This document shows, piece by piece, positions 34,393 through 44,700 of a DNA stretch of 64,000 nucleotides (its first letter is position 1; every line of letters begins with the position of its first letter). The translations under genes and the position numbers were made by a program. Origin of the DNA: Paenibacillus ottowii (GTDB lineage Bacteria > Bacillota > Bacilli > Paenibacillales > Paenibacillaceae); NCBI RefSeq assembly GCF_006874425.1, contig NZ_VIJZ01000002.1:62001-126000 (forward strand), written 5' to 3'. The notes under the pieces are model-generated. The model worked only from the letters and a program-made list of their open reading frames with translations. It was not told the origin of the DNA and did no database searches.

Positions 34393-34825
34393 CTTCTCTA
34401 TCCCCTTCCTGACTTCCGCTTTTACTTTTTAGAACCTCAACCGCTTGTCGGATCACTGGTGGTATTGGCGCTCCAAGCCTGCCGCCGTTCTCAAGAATCG
34501 AAAGCAGCTCATTTGCCATGTAAAAATAGGCGACTGCATCCCGGAAAAGATGCGAATCGCCTAAGACACCATCAATTAGATGGGATACTGCTACCATTGC
34601 AAAAATAAATACCTTTCGAGCGATACCAATAAGACCAATCTTGCTTTTTAAACCAGGTCCGGTACCCTTCTTACCTTCCGCGCCAGCGGCAAATAATCCG
34701 GTCACATAATCAATAATGACCAGAGCAAGTAACACCCCCAATACTCCCGACCACCCACCGTAAAAATACGTCACAGCACTGCTTCCTAAAGCAGTGCTGA
34801 ACTTAAAAACCTCCCACTTATCCAC
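34370..34825 (-). CDS. Phage holin, holin_4 (TcdE-like) family
   Basis: 151 residues; VLGVLLALVIIDYVTGLFAA and GLKSKIGLIGIARKVFIFAM are diagnostic. Three membrane segments, soluble basic tail. It forms the holes that let the endolysin out. AAGGTG lies before the start; a copy of the dispersed palindrome is 22 bases upstream. Confidence 0.9.
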   Translation of the reverse strand: MDKWEVFKFSTALGSSAVTYFYGGWSGVLGVLLALVIIDYVTGLFAAGAEGKKGTGPGLKSKIGLIGIARKVFIFAMVAVSHLIDGVLGDSHLFRDAVAYFYMANELLSILENGGRLGAPIPPVIRQAVEVLKSKSGSQEGDREDASKEKR

Positions 34826-34846
34826 CTTGCTTCCCCCATCTCTCCG

Positions 34847-34865
34847 TTCAGGAAACTTTTCCTGA
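34847..34865. repeat. Dispersed palindrome, copy 1 (holin)
   Basis: TTCAGGAAACTTTTCCTGA, 22 bases before the holin start codon and just after the preceding stop. Same motif at 47147, 55421 and 59203. Confidence 0.8.
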
Positions 34866-34866
34866 G

Positions 34867-35073
34867 CTATCTATCATCGTCTGCTTTCTGTTTCTTTTCT
34901 TCTTGGGCCTGTATATCTGCTAATGCATTTCCTACTGCTATATCCAATCCCTCAAGTATTTCTTTACGTTTATGTGGTTGTGAAGCAATTACAGCAGAAA
35001 TGACCTCAGTCAAATCCTCAACAGGTCTGGTTAGATCCAGTTGTATATCCAATGTAGATTTTATTTTTGCCAT
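34867..35073 (-). CDS. Small phage protein
   Basis: 68 residues from ATG 35073, chosen because GGGGGTG lies 9 bases upstream. MAKIKSTLDIQLDLTRPVED, then a charged helical tail (QAQEEKKQKADDDR). Found between tail fibre and lysis genes; function unknown, possibly a lysis or tail-associated accessory. Confidence 0.6.
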   Translation of the reverse strand: MAKIKSTLDIQLDLTRPVEDLTEVISAVIASQPHKRKEILEGLDIAVGNALADIQAQEEKKQKADDDR

Positions 35074-35096
35074 GGGTTTCGTCACCCCCTCAAGAC

Positions 35097-35126
35097 GCAA
35101 AATAAGCCCCTGATTTATCAGAGGCT
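35097..35126 (-). terminator. Terminator of the fibre-side genes
   Basis: AAGCCTCTGAT / ATCAGGGGCTT then ATTTT on the minus strand. Confidence 0.7.
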
Positions 35127-35185
35127 TTCATACTTGTATTGTATTTGTATTTGATTACTTATTTACTACGGATTAACCTTTTTCT

Positions 35186-35884
35186 TCATCTTTGTTGTGA
35201 AGGGATTATTTCATAAGTTGCAGTATCATTCTTACCTGAATAGATGAATGTTAAATATAACGGCTCTTTTAGATTAATCTTATCGTCAATCATAAAAGGA
35301 GCAATAACTTCCTTAGTGTATTTCGCTTGGCCCTCACCAGGAGAAAAAATCTTTGTGGATGGACTGTCTAATCTGGCTAATTTACCACCTACAGGCTGTA
35401 ATGTGACATCTCCCTGTCTTAAGACAGCATGGAAATTCTGGTAAGCGTCTTCCCTATTCATACCTACATCAATAGAGAAGTACAAGAAATTTTCGTTTAT
35501 GTTATCTCGTCTTACATCACTGACTGAAGGCATATCCATCTTTTGAGAGTCCTTATATGCTCTTCTTATGATTTGATATGTTGGTGTGTAGAAATATACT
35601 AATGGTGGATTTCCTTTCATTTCTAACAAATTGTTTTCATGAACCTTGATTATCCTGCTAGATTCCTCTTGAAACATATCACTACGATCACTCTTTAGCC
35701 CTTTATTTATTGCCGCTTGTATTTGATCATCTGTAAATTCGTAGTACCAATGATTATTAATTACAGGTACAGATGCTTCATCCAGTTCCTTGTTCTCCGA
35801 TAGAAAAGATGAAACGCATACTACAATAAAAAGCCCAACAACAACCGTCAAAATAATCCATGCCTGTTTTATCTTTTTGTTCAT
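35186..35884 (-). CDS. Membrane-anchored protein, unknown
   Basis: 232 residues: one N-terminal membrane helix (AWIILTVVVGLFIVVCVSSF) and an outside domain (NHWYYEFTDDQIQAAINKGL ... ATYEIIPSQQR). Not recognised. It follows the stalk-domain protein gene by three bases, so the two are likely made together. Position between tail fibre and lysis genes suggests a conversion role such as surface change. Confidence 0.6.
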   Translation of the reverse strand: MNKKIKQAWIILTVVVGLFIVVCVSSFLSENKELDEASVPVINNHWYYEFTDDQIQAAINKGLKSDRSDMFQEESSRIIKVHENNLLEMKGNPPLVYFYTPTYQIIRRAYKDSQKMDMPSVSDVRRDNINENFLYFSIDVGMNREDAYQNFHAVLRQGDVTLQPVGGKLARLDSPSTKIFSPGEGQAKYTKEVIAPFMIDDKINLKEPLYLTFIYSGKNDTATYEIIPSQQR

Positions 35885-35887
35885 GAA

Positions 35888-36472
35888 TTACTTCGTGAGG
35901 GCAGCATTTACTTCGGCTAAGTCAGATTTGTATTTAGCTATATTGTTTTCTGCTGCCTTTATGCGTTCTTCAGTATCTTTTGTTTCGGAATCTAGCTTTT
36001 CCATCAGTTTTTCATTTCCTGAATATTCAGTCTTAAATTTACTATATTTTTCGAGAGATTTTAGCATGCTCTCTTTATCCTTTTCGCTATCAGTCACAAA
36101 TTTTTCAAGCTCTGATTTTCTATCTTCTAACTTAGAAATAGGCCACCCTTGGTATTTATTCGAAACAGACTGAGCCATATTATCAGTTTGTTTTGAAGAA
36201 GAATTTTCCGACGATTCAATTTGAATTGTTTTACCATCCACTTTTAAACTCGCCCCTAAAGAGTCGGTGACAGCGCGAAGCGGAACATGTGCTTTTCCAT
36301 CAACGACTATCGCGTTTTCAGACAGGGAATTACCATTAACCTTTACACTATACTCTCCTGCCACTGTCTGCCCAACCATAGATTTAATTTGATCCGCAAA
36401 TGCGTTTCCAGTCGTAGCAAAAACCACACCGATCAACAGACCAATGAGCAAATATGACCATTTTTTCATCAT
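35888..36472 (-). CDS. Secreted stalk-domain protein with coiled coil
   Basis: 194 residues. Signal peptide (LLIGLLIGVVFATTGNAFAD), a copper-amine-oxidase N-terminal-like domain at about 40-85 (AIVVDGKAHVPLRAVTDSLG), then a long coiled coil (KSELEKFVTDSEKDKESMLK). The stalk domain is shared with the endolysin. Being exported it is a lysogen surface protein rather than a virion part (inference). Confidence 0.75.
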   Translation of the reverse strand: MMKKWSYLLIGLLIGVVFATTGNAFADQIKSMVGQTVAGEYSVKVNGNSLSENAIVVDGKAHVPLRAVTDSLGASLKVDGKTIQIESSENSSSKQTDNMAQSVSNKYQGWPISKLEDRKSELEKFVTDSEKDKESMLKSLEKYSKFKTEYSGNEKLMEKLDSETKDTEERIKAAENNIAKYKSDLAEVNAALTK

Positions 36473-36533
36473 TAGAACCTCCTATGTAGTATATATGTCC
36501 TAATATTACCATCCATAGAAGGTGCAGTAAACA

Positions 36534-38687
36534 TTATGTTGTCAAGCTACTTGTACTTCCGCCAGCAGGTATATTGACTGTTGCAACCGTTCTACCACGA
36601 CTGAACAGTTTTAGATTCCTGGAACTTGGATCAAATGTCGCATTAACAATTAATCCATTAAACAAATCGCCACGAATCTCGGCTATTTCATTACGGAAAC
36701 TGCTGATTGTATCCTCAAGTCCTTCGATACTCCCCGGCTTAAGATCAAGACCACTCACGAATGCCTCAGAGAAATCTACAGGTCCTTTTAAGTACGTAGC
36801 ATCGTCAACTGATCTTATGATAATAGGTCCCATGTTCCCCATATGAAATCCTTCTCTATCTCCGTAGACACTTCCTCTCGGCGAGCCATCATCCATAAAC
36901 AATAAGCCGCCTCCATCATTATACTGACCTAATGAGACAGCTTCTCCGCCACGAGAATTATAAGCAGTAAGACCATTAGAATTTATTTCTATGCGCCTAC
37001 CCTCTTTGGCTGTACGGAATAAGGCTCCTGTAATAATACCGCCTTCTATTTCATTACCGATCAGTTTACTACCGCGTATTGTACTTGCATTAACTGTACT
37101 AGCCCTAATATCTGAAGCATTCATTTCTGAGTTATCAATTTGGCCCGTAAGCTTGATTGACCTGGCAACAACATTCCCCTGCATATCTACTTTGAACGGT
37201 GCAATAGTATAGTCATCGTTTCCGGCACTAATTCCGTCAGTATTTATTTTGGTTACGTTATTACCACTACCAATAACTAAAGAAACGAAGCTACCAAGTT
37301 GCCCAATAATCTGTTCTGCCAATACTCCACGAGCAGTTATAGCAGCACGGATCGTTTTCCAACCATCTGTTGATATGCCTATCCCCTTTGAAGTCAGACG
37401 CACTTGTTCCAATGGATTTGTCTTTTCTTGAGCCAATATTCCGCCTTCTGGTGGGTAAATCAATTCCGTTTTACTGTTATTAATATCAATGACAGCTTGT
37501 TTGGCATAGGCTTCAAAAACTTCTGTTCGGATCTTTCCGTTACTAAACGAGTTGTTAACAATGTTCTTACTTCTCTCCAAGTCACTGATAATGTCCGCAT
37601 AGTCTCGTAAATTGACATTGGATATCGTAGGTTCACTGTGTTTGTCGCGGCTATATGGATACTCTGTAAGCTCTGTGATTCGAGCTTTGAGTTTGTTCAT
37701 ATCCATAGCCGGGTCAATGCACATTACTGTGTCACCTAAATGTGGTTCTGGCTCTGTATTGTCAATTTTAAATAGGTCAGCCGTTGATACGGTAACTTCT
37801 AGTGTTACGTTCTCTTGCTCCCTGAGAGCCTTTCGAGTAACCTTAAGCAACTCCTCAGGTTCTTCAATATCCTGCTCTATGATTTCACCATCATAAAATG
37901 GTACGGAAGCACTGGCCCAATATTGAGCATAAGGAGAAATTAAGTAGTTAACTGCCAGCTTCCCGTTTACAATCGTTCCCGGCACACTGGAAAGCAAACT
38001 CCGCTCCTCGTCCGTCAGTTTAGATGCATCCATTCCAATAAAGGTGCGTCCATCCTTCATCTGCGAAAACATGCGGGTTACAAGGGATTCCCCTTTATCT
38101 TTGAAGGAGATAGAAACGATATTCTTTTTGAGTCTGTATTGTAGCCCATTATCAGCCCCGATCTTTTTTCTCAGATTGATTACAAAGTTATCCGGTTCGA
38201 CTTCACATTCATACATTTGCACGATCTTATTGAGAGCTTCCAAACACGTCCCACGCCCGAAGTCCTTGACATCATGCAAATCGAATGTGTCGTGGATAAC
38301 GAATTTGAATCTCCCGCCCGTAGCAGCTGTAATAAGATCCGTGAGTTGATTGAGATGAATTCCATATGCTTCTGCAATGTATGAAGCATATGGAAACTTG
38401 TAATCGTTAAGCTTGAACATGATGTGATTGCAATAGATATTTGCAGTCAGCTTTTTTCCCTCTCGTGATCGGCTACGAGACTGAATGACATAAAACTGGC
38501 CACGCTCATCCCGAACGTGGCCCTTGATTGCTATCTTTTCACGGTAATCCTCTGAGGTCATTGGAACCATGAAGGTTAATTCATAGTCACTGTTAATCCT
38601 GCGCCGCCGCTGAATGTCATAAGAGTCCACTAGCGTTCCAACACGCCGCATATTTTTATCAAACACTTGCATAGTTGGAGTAGGCAT
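36534..38687 (-). CDS. Phage tail-associated protein (Tal / minor structural)
   Basis: 717 residues. The first 370 residues match the prophage tail minor structural family (QRRRRINSDYELTFMVPMTS, GHVRDERGQFYVIQSRSRSR), which forms the tail tip and can carry an endopeptidase. The remainder is beta-rich fibre (DGISAGNDDYTIAPFKVDMQ). It sits at the tail tip where host recognition starts. ATG preceded by AGAGAGGTGG. Confidence 0.85.
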   Translation of the reverse strand: MPTPTMQVFDKNMRRVGTLVDSYDIQRRRRINSDYELTFMVPMTSEDYREKIAIKGHVRDERGQFYVIQSRSRSREGKKLTANIYCNHIMFKLNDYKFPYASYIAEAYGIHLNQLTDLITAATGGRFKFVIHDTFDLHDVKDFGRGTCLEALNKIVQMYECEVEPDNFVINLRKKIGADNGLQYRLKKNIVSISFKDKGESLVTRMFSQMKDGRTFIGMDASKLTDEERSLLSSVPGTIVNGKLAVNYLISPYAQYWASASVPFYDGEIIEQDIEEPEELLKVTRKALREQENVTLEVTVSTADLFKIDNTEPEPHLGDTVMCIDPAMDMNKLKARITELTEYPYSRDKHSEPTISNVNLRDYADIISDLERSKNIVNNSFSNGKIRTEVFEAYAKQAVIDINNSKTELIYPPEGGILAQEKTNPLEQVRLTSKGIGISTDGWKTIRAAITARGVLAEQIIGQLGSFVSLVIGSGNNVTKINTDGISAGNDDYTIAPFKVDMQGNVVARSIKLTGQIDNSEMNASDIRASTVNASTIRGSKLIGNEIEGGIITGALFRTAKEGRRIEINSNGLTAYNSRGGEAVSLGQYNDGGGLLFMDDGSPRGSVYGDREGFHMGNMGPIIIRSVDDATYLKGPVDFSEAFVSGLDLKPGSIEGLEDTISSFRNEIAEIRGDLFNGLIVNATFDPSSRNLKLFSRGRTVATVNIPAGGSTSSLTT

Positions 38688-38699
38688 AGTCCACCTCTC

Positions 38700-39338
38700 T
38701 TAATATAAAAATTTATCTCGGTGTGTAATACGGAACAAAACTGTCCGTCCTGTTTCGGGGTCCGTCCAGGTCAGGTTGTTATTGCCGAGATTCAAGTCAA
38801 AGAAATCACCATTGTAAAGATGCGATACGTTCTGACCATTTCTCATAATTTTGAAATTTCCTGCATCTATAGTAATGACTTCGCCAGGACGGAAAACGTC
38901 CGTAAACTCAATATAATCAGTATGGAATCGACTGGCCTCGCCTGGATGCAATCGTCCTTCTCCAGACATAGGTACAGCCCCCATTAATATTTCTCGGACG
39001 TAATCAGCGTTCGACATTCGCCCATCACCGGACATAGGCGCTGCTTCTAAATCATAAGACCGGACAAAATCAGATTGCGCCCGGCCTTCGCCTGAAAGTT
39101 TCACACCTACGGTCATATCTAAATTAAAGTCCAATATATATTCTGTGACCGTTTCTGCGTCCATGACATTGAATGACATTAGGTTAAATGCATTGTCAGT
39201 TTCGCTCCCGCTCGTCTCTTTACGCCGGGAATACATTTGTCCCTGACCGGATAAATGGGCGGACAGGTCTATTACATTCCCATCTGCTGAGCTGCCCGAA
39301 TTAAGAGCAAGGTTATTGAATCCTGTTGTGTTAAACAT
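38700..39338 (-). CDS. Phage tail protein with SGxGR repeats
   Basis: 212 residues. Four short repeats of the style (L/M)SG(E/D/Q)GR occur between residues 25 and 145, spaced about 30 apart. The last 65 residues (FRPGEVITIDAGNFKIMRNG, DLNLGNNNLTWTD) look like the end domain of siphovirus distal tail (Dit) proteins. Probably part of the tail tip or baseplate. The exact role is open. Confidence 0.65.
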   Translation of the reverse strand: MFNTTGFNNLALNSGSSADGNVIDLSAHLSGQGQMYSRRKETSGSETDNAFNLMSFNVMDAETVTEYILDFNLDMTVGVKLSGEGRAQSDFVRSYDLEAAPMSGDGRMSNADYVREILMGAVPMSGEGRLHPGEASRFHTDYIEFTDVFRPGEVITIDAGNFKIMRNGQNVSHLYNGDFFDLNLGNNNLTWTDPETGRTVLFRITHRDKFLY

Positions 39339-39353
39339 GACCTCCCTCCTAAA

Positions 39354-40721
39354 TTACGTTCTTCTCTGCCCGATGCATGTAAGCCTCATTTGAGTGTTAT
39401 ATACGTTATGATCTACCGAGTCGCTTTGAAAAACTTTAAATGATATAACGTCTCCAGCTACTAGGTATTGTTGATCATCCAACGTCAAAAAGGTGACTAA
39501 TCCAGTACCTAGCCCCACGCCTTGTCGGGATGTTAAATTTGCTCCATTCTTCTGTACTGTCAGGTCTGCGATTTTGGTATTAGGCAAGCTTTCTATCGTG
39601 ACCAGTGAATTAATGTGGTACCACCCGCTTTTATTGATCACTACCGTGTTTCCATCACGCATAGAATAGCTGTCTTCCATTACGGTAGTAACTGGTACAT
39701 CAGTAGGAGTGGAATTAGCTGGCAATGTATATCCCCCGCTTCGTAGGTACACAAAAGGCGTATTCCCAAAAATTTGACCTGATAATGGAGATTTTTCATC
39801 CGTTGCACCTTTTGGAACAGTTCCAGCCACGACGATGATAGAACCCAGCTGCGATTGTATACCTGTAACGTTCCCAGACCCTGTGCAATTTTCGATGTAG
39901 AACCACGAACGAGCATCAGCAGCTATACCAATATTGCGATTAGAAATTTTACAGTTTACGATCCGTGCATTAGCGTCATAACTACTAATACCATGCTGGC
40001 TTGTTGAAACCCCTTCAATAACCACGTTCTCAATCAAAGTACGATTACAATAGACCAGAGATATACCAACCTTTTCAGTCGTTGTGATTGTCAGGTTGTA
40101 AATCCCTGCACGGTTCGTAAAGTTGTCTAATGTAACAGATCTAACCTTGTATAAGCTGGTATCCTCTGTTTCACCCTTAAGTTCTAGTGTCTGGGCACGT
40201 AGTTTATGCTTAATCTCAACGTCTTCATCATACGTTCCTGGTAAGAGCACAATGGAAAATCGAGACAAGCTTATAGGCTTCATTACACTTACAGCTTTGG
40301 CGATGGTTTTAAATGCCTTAGCTTTAGTCAGACCATCATTTGAATCTGATCCGTTAACGGCATCCACGTAATACACATAAGCGTCTGTTAGTTCCATACC
40401 TCGCAATTTGTCGTCAAGATCTTCAATATTGTGCTGCGCCGCTCGAAGGTCGGAAGCAGTAAAATTACGTGCTACCACAGCACCTGATGCCCAAGCACGT
40501 GCTACGCCTTCGAAGCCCCTGACGCATCCTTTAAGCGTGTTATCCTCTATGTTTGTATATGTGATTGTCTCCGCTACATCCCCGTTGCCTATAACCGCTA
40601 TACCTTCGCCTTGTAATAGTACAGCAGCATTCGTTACCTTGATTTCAGTTTGAGTCGAAGTAATAAGTTCTGACAACTCTGTACGCGGCGAATTCACCAC
40701 CGGGGGATACATTTTTTCCAT
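39354..40721 (-). CDS. Tail fibre with beta-helix and jelly-roll end
   Basis: 455 residues. After a 120-residue adaptor, YYVDAVNGSDSNDGLTKAKA starts a right-handed beta-helix (pectate-lyase-like), as in receptor-binding fibres. The last 110 residues (GWYHINSLVTIESLPNTKIA to QMRLTCIGQRRT) resemble a C1q/TNF-like trimer cap. Likely the receptor-binding protein. Confidence 0.75.
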   Translation of the reverse strand: MEKMYPPVVNSPRTELSELITSTQTEIKVTNAAVLLQGEGIAVIGNGDVAETITYTNIEDNTLKGCVRGFEGVARAWASGAVVARNFTASDLRAAQHNIEDLDDKLRGMELTDAYVYYVDAVNGSDSNDGLTKAKAFKTIAKAVSVMKPISLSRFSIVLLPGTYDEDVEIKHKLRAQTLELKGETEDTSLYKVRSVTLDNFTNRAGIYNLTITTTEKVGISLVYCNRTLIENVVIEGVSTSQHGISSYDANARIVNCKISNRNIGIAADARSWFYIENCTGSGNVTGIQSQLGSIIVVAGTVPKGATDEKSPLSGQIFGNTPFVYLRSGGYTLPANSTPTDVPVTTVMEDSYSMRDGNTVVINKSGWYHINSLVTIESLPNTKIADLTVQKNGANLTSRQGVGLGTGLVTFLTLDDQQYLVAGDVISFKVFQSDSVDHNVYNTQMRLTCIGQRRT

Positions 40722-40730
40722 GTCTAGGAC

Positions 40731-41141
40731 CTACCCTTCATCTATGCTTATCTGACCAGCCATAAAACGTAGCGTGTCATTTGTTTGTACCGTGCGCGGT
40801 GTTTTTACAGCTCCGTGATATATCAGATTCCCCCCCGTCGCTGCCGTTCGGATGCCAATATGTGTTACCAATCCCCACTCAGACGTTGCAATTGGAAAAG
40901 ACACATCCTCTGTACTGGAAGCAACTGCCCTACGATCGGTAATAACTGGCGCACCAAAGGTCACAGCTCGCCGTACATAGCCGCTTCCGTTAACTTCCTG
41001 CCCTGTATCTGCATCCGTTGGATTGCTTGTGTATAAGGCGATATATACGGTCTGAGGGGCTGTAAAATTTATTCCCCTTAAGGTTGCATTAATACAGGCC
41101 GTTTTCCACCAATTACTTTTACTTAAAAGTATGTCCGCCAA
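40731..41141 (-). CDS. Phage tail fibre protein, small
   Basis: 136 residues, beta-rich: TVYIALYTSNPTDADTGQEV and EWGLVTHIGIRTAATGGNLI recall a widespread phage tail fibre protein family. Ends 13 bases before the stop... of the fibre reading frame spacing typical of an operon. Probably binds the baseplate. Confidence 0.65.
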   Translation of the reverse strand: MADILLSKSNWWKTACINATLRGINFTAPQTVYIALYTSNPTDADTGQEVNGSGYVRRAVTFGAPVITDRRAVASSTEDVSFPIATSEWGLVTHIGIRTAATGGNLIYHGAVKTPRTVQTNDTLRFMAGQISIDEG

Positions 41142-41153
41142 TGTAAAGACCCC

Positions 41154-41708
41154 CTACTCAATTAGATATTCATTTGCAATTCGAAAATTTCGTATGTCGT
41201 TTTCACCAATGTTGGTCAGAACGATAACAGGACTTGCTCGTTCGTCTCCAACTGACGTAACTGAAACGGTCTGCGGCGACTGTGTGATGGTCACCTCTTT
41301 AATGTTCTCCTCACTCTCGGGAAACGGATGTTCACCCATTTTGATTGGTATGGTTAATTCTCCATCCCAAAGTATTTTTTCGATATCCAATGTTCCGGCA
41401 TAGCGCCCGATATATCGCCTTCCCGGTAAGTCTGAAAACGTGAATACAATATCCCCTTTTTTGGCATTAAAAAGAGCCGCCACTTGGGCGACTCTCCTAT
41501 GGTAATCAAGGGTTATATCATCAGCCATTAGGACGCATTCAAGATTGATTGTTCGCGCTCCATAGGTACTGCCAAAATCCAGTTCTCCATCCCTCTCAGC
41601 TATCTCAAGGCTATGGTCCTTCGTCGGCGGTAACACAGGTATGTTGTGCTTTTTAAGCCCTAATCCAATGGATTTAAAGGACTTACCATCCACCGTAGCG
41701 TCTATCAT
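41154..41708 (-). CDS. Distal tail protein-like (Dit)
   Basis: 184 residues directly after the tape measure gene, sharing one base with its stop. DATVDGKSFKSIGLGLKKHN and DHSLEIAERDGELDFGSTYG match the Sipho_tail (Dit) family; the ring it forms joins the tail tube to the tip. The C-terminal galectin-like half is short; a similar end is found in the 38700 protein. Confidence 0.75.
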   Translation of the reverse strand: MIDATVDGKSFKSIGLGLKKHNIPVLPPTKDHSLEIAERDGELDFGSTYGARTINLECVLMADDITLDYHRRVAQVAALFNAKKGDIVFTFSDLPGRRYIGRYAGTLDIEKILWDGELTIPIKMGEHPFPESEENIKEVTITQSPQTVSVTSVGDERASPVIVLTNIGENDIRNFRIANEYLIE

Positions 41709-44700
41709 TAAGACTTGCCTCCCCTCGTTTGCAACCTCCGTACAAAGTTGTCCCGTTCACTCCAGAACACCTTTGCTGCGGATTCGTCTTCAATATAAGT
41801 ATCGCCTGATTTTATTACGAACTGGTTGCTGATTTGCTGCGGATTTGAACCGCCCGAAGCCATTGGCATAGAGAAGTCTTGCATGGAGAAATTAAGTTTC
41901 GGCATCTTAAAATTGATAATTTTCCACAAGTTACTCTGTTGTTGACCATTCAAATACATTTCCCCTTCTCGAGCAATGACGGGTACCTCTGCTCCCTTCT
42001 GGCCTTGAACGATCCCGCCAGAATGGAATTTTTGAAGTTTCCCTGTATCCTTCTTAATGCCATACTTATTCCGCAGAGCGGCATTTTCCTCGTGCAGCTT
42101 GGCCTTCTCAGCAGCGCCTGCCGAATACCATTTATCAATATTAGAATTGTATCTCGCCAAATCGCTGTCCTTTTCGGATATTGAGGAACCTGTATCAAAG
42201 GATGCAGACAATGAGGTAGCATTGATTTCAGCCATTTTAGCCTGATAATCAGCAATAAACTGGTCCAACTGACGCAAAATCTCCGAGTTCTTCTCGGTTT
42301 CTTTTGAGATTTGGGTATTTTTCAAATCTTCAGCTTTAGATTCAACTCCGTCTGAATACTCATCGTATTTCTCAGCAAGCTGATCATAATGCTGTTTGGC
42401 AGCTTCAATCTGGTCATTGTAGTCCTTTTCCCGTTCAGCCTTCTCGTCTTGGAGCTTCTTCTTCTGATCCTCCAGTCCACGCTTAGCAAGCGTCCGGTTA
42501 TGTTCCCGCTGCATATCTTCGATATCTTTTTCAGTCTGTTTCCGTTCGGCAATACCTTCGGGACCGACAGCAGATTGTAGCAGGGCAAGGCGCGCTTGTT
42601 TCTCCGCCATTGCACGTTCATAATCCTCGTCTTCGTTAGCTGTTTGCATTTTGGCGAGCAAGTCATCTATGGCCTTAATTTTAGCGTCCTGAGCCTCGAT
42701 AAAAGCATCCCGTTCCGCCTCAATGCGCTTTACTTCCTCATCCCGAGTCTTTTCAAGTACTTCCTTTTCCTTTTTGGCAGCTTCGGTAGCAGCCTTCTTC
42801 TGATCTTCCAAAAGTTGCTTCTTCAAATCATTGACCTGTACATCAATTTCCATCCGTTGTTCTGATCCTTCTTTATAAAGAGCCTGCATTTTTGTCCATA
42901 AATTGAGCTGATCGGAAACAGATACGGCTTCCATACTCTTTTGGTAATTGATTCGTTTTTGGAAGTCGGACAGAAATTCATCTTCCAGAGCTTTACGTTT
43001 CTCATAAATCTTCTGCTGCAACTCAAAACTTTGTTCGGCAGTACGATCCTTTGCCTTACTCATACGCATATAAGCATCATATTCCATTTTCAGAATAGAA
43101 ATTTGGGTTTGCCCTGCCATTTCCATTTTGGAAGTTTCTTTATCAATCCACTTCTCACTGTTTTGATAGCGAAGCTCATTGTATTTGGCGGTTAAATCAT
43201 AGATTTGTTTGGCAATCTCTCTACGGTTAGCAGGAAGCAGATAATTTTTACTTTGCTCCTTCTTGTAGAAATCCAGGCTGGTTTTAACCATCTCAATTTC
43301 CTGTTTATTAGCCTGCCGCATTCGCTCGGTTCTTCGCTCAAGATTCTCAACATCTTCCTGAAACCTGGAGTCATTTAGTTTCTGAACATCGCGGCTCCAT
43401 TGCTTCATTGCATCCTTATCTTCGGTTAAATATTGCTTATGCCGCTGAGCCAATCGTTTGTATCCAGCTATTTGCTGGTCTACAGACCATTCATTTCGTT
43501 CAGCGATGTACTTAAAATTATCAAGTTCGTTATCATAACTATCTTTTCGTGCCGCAGATGCGTCCTTAGCTGCTTTTTCAGCTGCACGTTCCGTATCGCT
43601 CTTGCCTTTTTTGCCCCCGCTTCCCTTCGATTTTTTTGAACCAGAAGAACTCACACCAAATTTAGGATCATTATATAGCTTGGTTAAAGCATTAATCTGA
43701 GTGTCATACTGTTTCATATCTTTCTCGTATCCGCTATATATTTCGCCTATATCTTTTTTGCTTTGCTCCATGTTTTTCTTATCTTGGTTTAACTGGTTCT
43801 GAAAAGGAGCATTTAGGAAAGATTTCACTCCGGTCATATTGTTTAATTCTTTTTGTTTATTAAAAACTTCTAATGAACTTTGAGCCATAACTCCATTCAA
43901 TCTAGCTTTTAACTCAGCAAGACTCTTAATCGCTCCAGCCTCTTTAATGTAAACTGCGATGCGATCATCAGACTCAAGTTTTGTACTTAAACTGGACGCT
44001 TTTTCAGACTTTAGATCATCTATAGCCTTTTGAATTTTAGCTTTACGAACAACTTCGAGTGCATTCTTTTCGAAAGCCCATCCCTCAGAGGTTTTGTAAA
44101 TCTCTGAAGCTAATTGAGGGTATTTGAGGATTAATTCTGCCGCAGCTTCTGCGTTCATGGACTGTTTATTTGCAAGATCATCTAAAACAGTGTTCATCTC
44201 AGAGATAGCCTTGCCGTTACCCTGAATCTGTTCTCTTAAATCAGCAAGGGCTTCCTCTTGGGTTTTGGCACTTTCGGCTGCGGTACCTGCATTACCAGAA
44301 AATTGATCGAACCCATCAACAGCAATTTGGGTCAACTGCACTTGGGTTTCTGCTAAAGATTCAGAGAGCTTATGATTCTCAGTAATCAGGGCATGAACTG
44401 CTTCCTTAGCATCCTTGACTTGCTCCTCCTTTTTCATAGTCCCCATTCTTTTTTCTATTCGCTCATTTAACTCTGCTTCGGTTGCAGCTAGCTTCTCTTG
44501 AGCTTTGGCTAATTCTTCAGAATTAGCTTTCTGCTGTCTCATTATTTCAGACTGTTGATCAAGAAGAGTCAGTCTGCTTGCCTCTCTTTTCTTTTCAATC
44601 AGTTTATTTAGATTCTCGATTTCTTTTTTGACAGCAGAATCATCATAATTGTTTGCTGATAAACGCTTGGCCCCTTCTTCTCCGAGTGTGATTACTAAAG

